NCBI GenBank assembly: GCA_035630195.1
Contig: DASQLD010000144.1
Coordinates: forward strand, 1-8,484
Direction of reading: 5' to 3'
Origin: DASQDN01 sp035630195
GTDB lineage: Bacteria > Acidobacteriota > Terriglobia > Bryobacterales > Bryobacteraceae
Length of the DNA stretch: 8,484 bases
Both the position numbers and the translations under genes were made by a program. Under the pieces are notes generated by a model, which was not told where the DNA came from, did not search any database, and saw only the letters and a program-made list of their open reading frames with translations. Position 1 is the first letter of the stretch. Each line of letters opens with the position of its first letter. This document shows, piece by piece, positions 1-5,885 of this stretch.

Positions 1-2
1 AT

Positions 3-884
3 GAACCGTTCGGCGATGCCGCTAGTTTCCCGCTGTATCTCTTAAGTCGCTTCGCGCGGGAACATGTCAAAGTAGTGCTCTCGGGGGACGGCGGTGATGA
101 GCTCTTTGGCGGGTATCGACGCTATGCCGCCGATCGTTTCGCTAACAGTTACCAACGTCTACCCCAATTCCTGACCTCCCGCCTTATTCCCGAATTTGCG
201 GGCAGGCTGCCACGGTTGCGCCGAACCAAGCGCGCTCTGGAAACGTTGCCGATCAGGGATCCAGCACTCCGTTATGCGGGCTGGCTTACTCTGTTCACTC
301 CGGAAATGTTAACTGACCTCTTACAGCCAAATGTCGCGGACGATGGCCACAAACCCTTTGCACCGTATGCGTATTATTACGATCGAGCGAAACGGTTTCC
401 CTGCTCTGACCACCTTAATCGATTGATGTACGTAGACCTGAAAACCTGGCTGCCGGACGCTTATTTAGAAAAAACGGACAAGGCCACCATGGCATGTAGC
501 CTGGAGGCCCGACTCCCTCTACTCGATCACCGCCTGGTCGAACTGGCCTTCCAGATCCCAGGCCGTCTCAAGATCAGCGGGGGTTCCTTGAAGCGAATAT
601 TCAAGCTGGCGCTTGCAGACGTGATCCCGGCGGAAGTACTCCGGCGCCCGAAACATGGCTTCGCAGTTCCCACAGATCCCTGGTTTCGAGGAGAACTGAA
701 GGAGTTCACTTTCAGCGTTCTCCTTGATGGCCGCGCTCGGGCTCGCGGCTATTTTAATACCAAAGGTATCGAGCGGTTGTGGCGTGAGCACGCGGAAGGA
801 CGGCATGTCTGGGATTCGCACCTCTGGCTGCTGCTTAACTTCGAGTTATGGCATCGGCTCTACCTGGACGGCGACTCCTTATGA
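3..884 (+). CDS. asnB: Asparagine synthase (glutamine-hydrolysing) family protein, C-terminal part, 5' truncated
   Basis: This is the synthetase half of an AsnB-type amidotransferase. The family activates a carboxylate with ATP and transfers ammonia, released from glutamine by an N-terminal glutaminase domain, to form an amide. The reading frame is open to the window edge, so the glutaminase domain and the first ATP-pyrophosphatase motif lie upstream; 293 codons are visible. Seen directly are LSGDGGDELFGGY at visible residues 26-38, TDKATMA at about 158-164 followed by SLEARLPLLDH, and RPKHGF at 215-220, all typical of the AsnB C-terminal domain. The stop overlaps the next gene's start (ATGA, 881-884). 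AsnB paralogues are common in polysaccharide loci, and some amidate uronic acids (WbpS of P. aeruginosa O6 is the usual example). A role in glycan amidation rather than asparagine supply is therefore inferred from context only. Family call is firm; substrate unknown. Confidence 0.93.
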   Translation, partial: EPFGDAASFPLYLLSRFAREHVKVVLSGDGGDELFGGYRRYAADRFANSYQRLPQFLTSRLIPEFAGRLPRLRRTKRALETLPIRDPALRYAGWLTLFTPEMLTDLLQPNVADDGHKPFAPYAYYYDRAKRFPCSDHLNRLMYVDLKTWLPDAYLEKTDKATMACSLEARLPLLDHRLVELAFQIPGRLKISGGSLKRIFKLALADVIPAEVLRRPKHGFAVPTDPWFRGELKEFTFSVLLDGRARARGYFNTKGIERLWREHAEGRHVWDSHLWLLLNFELWHRLYLDGDSL

Positions 885-2047
885 CCGGCCGCAAAATTGC
901 GCATATCACTACCGTGGATCTCTCTTTGGAAAGCTTGTTGCTCAATCAGCTTTTGGCTTTAAAGGCGGCGGGCTTTGATGTGGTCGGGATATCCTCTCCG
1001 GGACCGCATGTGGCTGCTATCGAAGCCGCCGGCATACGACACATCCCGGTTGCCATTAGCCGGAAGTTAACGCCGGTTGCCGATTTCCTTTCTCTGGCTC
1101 GCCTCTATGCGGTCATGCGGCGAGAACGCTTCGACATTGTGCATACGCACACTCCCAAGGCCGGACTTCTCGGACAGCTAGCCGCACGTTTGGCCCGGGT
1201 GCCGATAATCGTGAACACCATTCACGGTTTTTATTTTCACGAGCGTATGAGCCGGCTCGCGCGCCAGTTTTATATCCTTCTCGAAAAAGTTGCGGCGGGC
1301 TGTTCTCATCTCATTCTGTCTCAAAACGCCGAGGACCTTGAGACGGCTGTTCGGGAACGGATCTGTCCGCGTGGTAAGATTAAACTCTTGGGAAACGGCA
1401 TCGACTTCCGCAGATTCGATCCGGCGACAATCTCGGACGAACAAGTAATCCAACACCGCGAATCCCTGCGCATCAGCCCGGATGAAGAGGTGGTCGGATT
1501 CGTTGGCAGATTGGCCGCGCGACGCAAAGGGTTTACTGATTTTTTGAGCGCCGCGGCCCACCTGGCTTCCCAGCGCTCAACAACCAGGTTTCTGATCATC
1601 GGCGGAACTGATCATGGCAAACCAGACGCCGTCGAGCCCGGCGCTGCCGCAGATTATGGTATCGCCGATCGTTGTTTGTTCCTGGGACACCGGTCTAACG
1701 CTGAACTGCCGATGCTCTACCGCATCATGAATGTCCTCGTTTTGCCCTCCCTTTTTGAAGGCCTCCCGCGAGTTGTAATGGAAGCGTGCGCGATGGGCGT
1801 GCCGTGTGTGGTAAGTGATGTGAAAGGCAACCGCGAAGTCGTGACTCACGGACGTAACGGCTTTCTGGTTCCATTCGGGGATGTCACGGCGCTGAGCGCT
1901 GCGATCACGCAAATATTGACCCAGCCAGAATTGGCATCGACGATGAGCAACGAAGGCCGTCGCATTGCCGCTGCCCATTTCGATGAGCGCATCGTGTTCG
2001 ATAAAGTCATTTCCGAGTACCGTCGGCTTCTCGCCGCCGCGCCATAG
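881..2047 (+). CDS. Glycosyltransferase family 4 (GT-B fold), PglA-like position
   Basis: Probably adds a sugar from a nucleotide donor to a lipid-linked acceptor at the cytoplasmic face of the inner membrane. The 388-residue length suits a GT4 enzyme. The N-terminal Rossmann half (about 1-190) has DIVHTHTPKAGLLGQL (85-100) and IHGFYFHER (114-122). The C-terminal half opens with GFVGRLAARRKG (206-217) and carries the GT4 EX7E motif E293-x7-E301 (EGLPRVVMEA), followed by GNREVVTHGRNGFLVP (316-331). I prefer ATG 881, which overlaps the asnB stop as ATGA. An in-frame ATG at 848 would add 11 residues (MASALPGRRLL), lie deep inside asnB and lack a ribosome site. The neighbouring pglC-pglD-pglE genes make a PglA-like role plausible (second sugar onto the first, lipid-linked amino sugar). 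Donor and acceptor cannot be read from sequence. Confidence 0.92.
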   Translation: MTGRKIAHITTVDLSLESLLLNQLLALKAAGFDVVGISSPGPHVAAIEAAGIRHIPVAISRKLTPVADFLSLARLYAVMRRERFDIVHTHTPKAGLLGQLAARLARVPIIVNTIHGFYFHERMSRLARQFYILLEKVAAGCSHLILSQNAEDLETAVRERICPRGKIKLLGNGIDFRRFDPATISDEQVIQHRESLRISPDEEVVGFVGRLAARRKGFTDFLSAAAHLASQRSTTRFLIIGGTDHGKPDAVEPGAAADYGIADRCLFLGHRSNAELPMLYRIMNVLVLPSLFEGLPRVVMEACAMGVPCVVSDVKGNREVVTHGRNGFLVPFGDVTALSAAITQILTQPELASTMSNEGRRIAAAHFDERIVFDKVISEYRRLLAAAP

Positions 2048-2061
2048 CCCCACGTGTCATC

Positions 2062-2673
2062 ATGTATCGCGCGTTTGGTAAACGACTGCTGGACCTGGTG
2101 CTGACGATATCTGCGCTTTTGCTGGCCTGGCCGGTCTTGCTTGTCCTTGCCGTGGTTGTTCGATGCGTCCTCGGGTCCCCAGTATTGTTCAGACAGGAAC
2201 GGCCCGGCTTTCGAGGCAAACCTTTTTATCTGCTCAAATTCAGAACGATGACGGAGACGCGCGACTCTAATGGAATTGCTTTGCTGTCGGATGCAGATCG
2301 ACTCACGAAGTTTGGAAAATTCTTGCGCGGCACGAGCCTCGATGAACTACCTGAACTGCTCAACGTTCTGCGCGGCGAAATGAGTCTCGTTGGTCCGCGT
2401 CCACTTCTCATGCAGTATCTTCCGCGTTACACTCCGGAACAGATGAGACGCCACGAAGTTTTGCCGGGCCTTACGGGCTGGGCCCAGGTCAACGGCCGAA
2501 ATAGCCTGGCGTGGGAGGAAAAATTCTCGCTCGATCTTTGGTACGTGGATCACCTGAGCTTTAGGCTGGACGGGAAGATCCTGCTCCTGACCGTTGGACG
2601 GGTATTCGGGCGCCATGGAGTCGCCGCGGACGATCACAGCACCATGCCGGAATTCATGGGCACCCAGCGATGA
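2062..2673 (+). CDS. pglC: PglC-like small monotopic phosphoglycosyl transferase
   Basis: Initiating transferase that moves a sugar phosphate from a UDP-sugar to undecaprenyl phosphate, starting lipid-linked glycan assembly. At 203 residues it is the minimal PglC form (C. jejuni PglC is about 200) and lacks the extra N-terminal membrane domain of WbaP/WcaJ. Seen are a basic start (KRLLDL, 7-12), a hydrophobic re-entrant helix about 11-36 with the helix-breaking Pro24, KFRTM (59-63), the catalytic Asp-Glu pair D94-E95 in TSLDELPELLN, SLVGPRPLL (108-116) and GLTGWAQVNGRN (136-147). The start is 14 bases after the glycosyltransferase stop with no visible SD sequence; the 3' end overlaps pglD as ATGA. 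The following pglD and pglE genes favour a diacetylbacillosamine-type substrate, but the UDP-sugar is inferred. Confidence 0.92.
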   Translation: MYRAFGKRLLDLVLTISALLLAWPVLLVLAVVVRCVLGSPVLFRQERPGFRGKPFYLLKFRTMTETRDSNGIALLSDADRLTKFGKFLRGTSLDELPELLNVLRGEMSLVGPRPLLMQYLPRYTPEQMRRHEVLPGLTGWAQVNGRNSLAWEEKFSLDLWYVDHLSFRLDGKILLLTVGRVFGRHGVAADDHSTMPEFMGTQR

Positions 2674-3305
2674 AGGACATTGTTGTTATCGGCGCGGGTG
2701 GCCATTCCAAGGTCGTAATCAGCGCCCTGCGGGCCAGCGGTCATGAGCCGGTCGCAGTCTTGGACGACGATCCGACCCGGAAAGGCAGTTCCATTCTGGG
2801 AGTCCCGATTAGAGGCCCGCTCAAGTTGGTCGAAGAAATCGGAGGGGCCGGGGTCATCATGGCCATTGGCAACAACCGGACGCGCAAGCAGATCGCCTTA
2901 GAGCTCGATGCCGCATGGGTAACCGTTATCCATCCTACGGCCTATGTTGACCCTACAGCGCGAGTTGGTCCGGGCACGGTCGTATTCGCTGGCGCAATTA
3001 TTCAACCTGACACGGTGGTCGGCGCACATGCGATCATTAATACGGGGGCAAGCGTCGATCACGATTGCATCATTGGCGATTTTACACATCTCGCTCCCGG
3101 GGTTCGTCTTGCCGGCGATGTTCGCGTGGGAGAAGGAACTCTAATGGGAATCGGAAGCGTGGCGATACCGGGCGTCCGAATTGGCAGCTGGGTTACGATT
3201 GGCGCCGGAGCAGCAGTTATCGCCAACATAGAGAGCGATACGGTCGCTTCCGGCTTGCCAGCGCGTCCGCACGTTCGAAACCGCGCTAAAGGCGAGAGTT
3301 GTTGA
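2670..3305 (+). CDS. pglD: PglD/NeuD-family sugar O/N-acyltransferase (left-handed beta-helix)
   Basis: Likely acetylates the C4 amine of a UDP-4-amino-sugar with acetyl-CoA, the last step to a UDP-diacetylbacillosamine-like donor in the cytoplasm. The N-terminal nucleotide-sugar domain begins IVVIGAGGHSKVV (4-16), the signature of PglD/NeuD/PerB proteins, with LDDDP at 31-35. From about residue 88 hexapeptide repeats run to the C-terminus. H131 in NTGASVDHDCIIGDF matches the catalytic-base histidine position of PglD, and GLPARPH (195-201) is the typical C-terminal cap. Length (211) is normal for the family. The start codon overlaps the pglC stop. NeuD-type O-acetylation of sialic acid is a weaker alternative because the flanking genes are PglC- and PglE-like. 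Sugar and acyl group are inferred. Confidence 0.9.
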   Translation: MKDIVVIGAGGHSKVVISALRASGHEPVAVLDDDPTRKGSSILGVPIRGPLKLVEEIGGAGVIMAIGNNRTRKQIALELDAAWVTVIHPTAYVDPTARVGPGTVVFAGAIIQPDTVVGAHAIINTGASVDHDCIIGDFTHLAPGVRLAGDVRVGEGTLMGIGSVAIPGVRIGSWVTIGAGAAVIANIESDTVASGLPARPHVRNRAKGESC

Positions 3306-3307
3306 AC

Positions 3308-3312
3308 AGGGG
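3308..3312 (+). promoter_or_regulatory. Possible ribosome binding site for pglE
   Basis: AGGGG lies 12 bases before the ATG at 3325, in the only non-overlapping gap between pglD and pglE. It resembles a Shine-Dalgarno core, but the spacing is longer than usual, so the assignment is weak. Confidence 0.35.
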
Positions 3313-3324
3313 CTTCTTTGCTAG

Positions 3325-4491
3325 ATGGATCAATCGACACCTTCACCCCAGTTTGGCTCCCGGCGCATCTACCTTTCGTCTCCGCATCTCGGCTCGGAGG
3401 AGATGGAGTTGGTAAAGGAGGCGTTCGCCAGCAATTGGATCGCGCCGCTTGGCCCTCACGTGGATGCCTTCGAACAGGAGGTGCTACCCCACATCGAGCG
3501 ACGTTTTGCCGCTGCACTTTCGTCCGGCACCGCCGGTTTGCATCTGGCCTTGCGCCTTCTGGGCATAAAAGATGGCGACGACGTTTTTTGTTCGACCCAG
3601 ACGTTTAGCGCTACAGCAAATCCAATCCTCTACGAACGGGCCAATCCGGTTTTTATTGATTCGCATCCCGATACCTGGACAATGGACCCCGATCTCCTCC
3701 AGGAAGCCCTGGAGCAATCGGCGGCCCGCGGCAAATTGCCGCGCGCGGTAATTGTCGTCGACCTTTATGGACAATGTGCGGATTACGATCGAATCCTCCC
3801 GATCTGCGCGGAGTTTCAGGTGCCGGTAATTGAAGATGCCGCTGAAGCTCTCGGCGCCACCTATCGGGCAAGAAAAGCTGGCAGCTTCGGAAACTGCGCC
3901 GTGCTTTCTTTCAACGGGAACAAGATAATCACCACGTCGGGCGGCGGCATGCTTGTCTCAGACGATTCAGACATGATTGAGCGTGCGCGATTTCTCGCCA
4001 CTCAGGCACGGGACCCGGCCCCGCACTACCAACATTCCGTTGTCGGTTTCAACTATCGTCTCAGCAATGTTCTGGCTGCCATTGGACGCGGACAACTACG
4101 CCTCCTCGCCGATCGTGTCGCCGCGCGCCGCGGAAACTTTGCGTTCTACCTGGACACAATCGGCACGTTACCCGGTGTCCGGATGATGCCGCAGGCAGCC
4201 TACGGCGAATCCAATTGCTGGCTTACCTGCGTCACGATTGATCCGAAAGAGTTTGGGGCGACGCGTGAAGACGTGCGCCTAGCTTTGGAACAGGTGAACA
4301 TCGAAGCGCGTCCAATCTGGAAACCGCTTCATTTGCAACCGGTCTTCGCCGAATGCCGGCGTCTCGGAGGGGAAGTCTCAGAGCAAATATTCGCGGATGG
4401 GCTATGTCTGCCCAGTGGATCGAACCTGAGCGAGGAAGATCTCTTTCGGGTCGTCAAGATAGTTCGAGAAGTTAGCGCGCAATCACGGTGA
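3325..4491 (+). CDS. pglE: PglE-like DegT/DnrJ/EryC1 sugar aminotransferase
   Basis: PLP-dependent aminotransferase predicted to convert a UDP-4-keto-6-deoxy-GlcNAc-type sugar to the 4-amino sugar, using glutamate as amino donor. The fold-type I pattern is complete over 388 residues. LSSPHLGSEEMELV lies at 17-30, SSGTAGLHLAL at 67-76 (PLP phosphate region), TQTFSATANPI at 91-101, IEDAAEALGA at 169-178 with D171 placed to contact the pyridine nitrogen, and SFNGNKIITTSGGGM at 195-209 with K200 as the PLP lysine. It starts 19 bases after pglD, with a purine run AGGGG 12 bases upstream. The product would feed directly into PglD. The family includes PglE, PseC, ArnB and other keto-sugar aminotransferases. 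PglE is preferred from the pglC and pglD neighbours, and exact stereochemistry is unproven. Confidence 0.9.
   Translation: MDQSTPSPQFGSRRIYLSSPHLGSEEMELVKEAFASNWIAPLGPHVDAFEQEVLPHIERRFAAALSSGTAGLHLALRLLGIKDGDDVFCSTQTFSATANPILYERANPVFIDSHPDTWTMDPDLLQEALEQSAARGKLPRAVIVVDLYGQCADYDRILPICAEFQVPVIEDAAEALGATYRARKAGSFGNCAVLSFNGNKIITTSGGGMLVSDDSDMIERARFLATQARDPAPHYQHSVVGFNYRLSNVLAAIGRGQLRLLADRVAARRGNFAFYLDTIGTLPGVRMMPQAAYGESNCWLTCVTIDPKEFGATREDVRLALEQVNIEARPIWKPLHLQPVFAECRRLGGEVSEQIFADGLCLPSGSNLSEEDLFRVVKIVREVSAQSR
4487..4491 (+). promoter_or_regulatory. Ribosome binding site that favours ATG 4497 for the Wzy-family gene
   Basis: GGTGA matches the 3' part of the Shine-Dalgarno consensus and sits five bases before ATG 4497. 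It includes the pglE stop codon TGA, so translation would be coupled. The competing in-frame GTG at 4488 lies inside this motif and has no ribosome site of its own, which is why the ATG is preferred. Confidence 0.45.
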
Positions 4492-4496
4492 GCTCG

Positions 4497-5885
4497 ATGT
4501 CTCCTTCGTCGGGCGCGCCTCCAGACTCGAAGCCTTCTTTCGGCCTGACCAGTGCCCTCGTGGACCTGCCGCGCTGGCTTTTCCTCTTCGCGATTGTAGA
4601 AGCGCCATGGCTGTATGGTTCGACCCGCTCATGGACGGTCCCGATTTTTAACTGGCTGGCGTGGTCGATCATTTTGCTCTGGCTGTTCGGCTGTCTGGTG
4701 CAACGGAGACTCCCGCAAATTCATCCGGCAGCGGCAGTTTGTTGTTTCTTCCTCATCTTGCAAGGCTGGTTCGCGGTGGTGAATGCGCAGTATTTTTATG
4801 ACTGGGCGGAACACCGCTTCGTGCCGATTGATTCCATCTGGAGGTTCGGCCCCGGTGTTCTCGACCGCACCGAGTCCATCCCGATAATGTTTCGGTTAAC
4901 AGCCGTCCTCGGGATCTTCGCCTTCGCCTCCGACGCACTGCAGTCAAGGGTCTGGCGGAAGCGCACCCTCTGGACGATCGGCCTGACCGGCACATCGATC
5001 GTGGCTGTCGGAATCGGCCGGGAAATCCTAGGGTTGAAACTGCGAGGGACGGATCCAAGCAAGATCGGCGAAACTTCATTTGCGACTTACTTTTACCACG
5101 GCAATGCCGGCAGCTATATAAACCTGGTGTTGCCGGTAATCGCCGGACTCACTATCCTAGCCTTTGCCAGGGGCGGCCAATTACAACGCAGTATCTGGTC
5201 TGCTGCCTTGCTTCTTTGCGTGGCGGCCTCCTTTGTTGCCGCATCCAAGGCAGCCATGATCGTGACCGCTTTGTTGCTTCTGGCGTTTGGGCTTTGGCAG
5301 ATGCCTGCGCTCTTGCGAGCGACTGCCTCGCCTAGTCGCGCGATTCTGTTTGTCTCTCTCGTTCTTGCGGTGTGTCTCGCCGCCGCGATTTTCTTCGGCT
5401 GGAACCGAACCGCCTCTCAATGGACCGGCATGCGCGCCTTTTTCGGTCCAGACAATCCGCGATTATTGGCAGCGCAAGCCGCCGTCACGATGCTCCCGGA
5501 TGCCGGCGCCTGGGGAATTGGCGCCGGTAATTTCGGAGTGGCGTTTCCTCACTACACGAATCATTTGGGAGATCGAATCGCGGGCGTCTGGACTCATGCG
5601 CATAACGATTACCTGCAAGCCGCCATCGAATGGGGCTGGGTCGGAGCGATCGTGTGGAGCATCCTCCTCTTCGGCGGGATCCTTGTCGGATTCCGGAATT
5701 ACAAAAGCTTAGGACGACAGATGCGGACAACGGACCGCCTGCTTCTTTTCGCTAGCGCTCTGGCCCTGGTCGGAGTCGCTCTCCACGCGGTCGTCGATTT
5801 CCCGCTCCAAATGGCGTCGCTTCAGTTTTACGCCGCGACCTATCTGGGAATCGCCTGGGGCAGCAGCTTTTGGCGAATAGGCTAG
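4497..5885 (+). CDS. Wzy/WaaL/PglL-family polytopic membrane protein (O-antigen polymerase/ligase-like)
   Basis: Inner-membrane enzyme expected to act on undecaprenyl-diphosphate-linked glycan on the periplasmic side, most likely as repeat-unit polymerase. From ATG 4497 it has 462 residues with about 11-12 hydrophobic segments (about 25-42, 47-68, 76-96, 130-147, 158-175, 204-224, 232-251, 253-272, 281-300, 378-398, 414-434, 440-458). The large loop before the last three segments contains GIGAGNFGVAFPHY followed by HNDYLQ (369-374) and E378, the Wzy_C-family signature, then HAVVDFPLQ near 430-438. YHGNAGSY near 200-207 is a further conserved-looking loop. A start at GTG 4488 would add three residues and overlap pglE as GTGA. 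The stop TAG shares the palindrome CTAG with the convergent wzc stop. Ligase or O-oligosaccharyltransferase activity cannot be excluded from motifs alone. Confidence 0.88.
   Translation: MSPSSGAPPDSKPSFGLTSALVDLPRWLFLFAIVEAPWLYGSTRSWTVPIFNWLAWSIILLWLFGCLVQRRLPQIHPAAAVCCFFLILQGWFAVVNAQYFYDWAEHRFVPIDSIWRFGPGVLDRTESIPIMFRLTAVLGIFAFASDALQSRVWRKRTLWTIGLTGTSIVAVGIGREILGLKLRGTDPSKIGETSFATYFYHGNAGSYINLVLPVIAGLTILAFARGGQLQRSIWSAALLLCVAASFVAASKAAMIVTALLLLAFGLWQMPALLRATASPSRAILFVSLVLAVCLAAAIFFGWNRTASQWTGMRAFFGPDNPRLLAAQAAVTMLPDAGAWGIGAGNFGVAFPHYTNHLGDRIAGVWTHAHNDYLQAAIEWGWVGAIVWSILLFGGILVGFRNYKSLGRQMRTTDRLLLFASALALVGVALHAVVDFPLQMASLQFYAATYLGIAWGSSFWRIG
5882..5885. other. CTAG palindrome forming overlapping stops of two convergent genes
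   Basis: The + strand reads TAG at 5883-5885, ending the Wzy-family gene. The - strand reads TAG at 5884-5882, ending wzc. The coding regions overlap by four bases and no intergenic room is left. I see no GC-rich stem followed by a T-run on either side, so any transcription terminator must lie within the opposing gene. Confidence 0.95.

Noticed and set aside
848..880. Upstream in-frame ATG for the GT4 gene
   Set aside because: It lies 37 bases inside asnB, has no ribosome site and adds an atypical arginine-rich leader, whereas ATG 881 gives the usual 4-base overlap and a normal GT-B start (RKIAHIT).
1577..2053. 158-codon open frame on the - strand antisense to the GT4 gene
   Set aside because: It is fully covered by a gene with clear GT4 motifs, and its translation shows no recognisable domain or hydrophobic pattern. 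It looks like a chance frame in GC-rich coding DNA.
3059..3517. 152-codon - strand frame spanning the pglD-pglE junction
   Set aside because: It is antisense to two genes with conserved catalytic motifs. Its Arg/Pro/Ser-rich translation has no family features.
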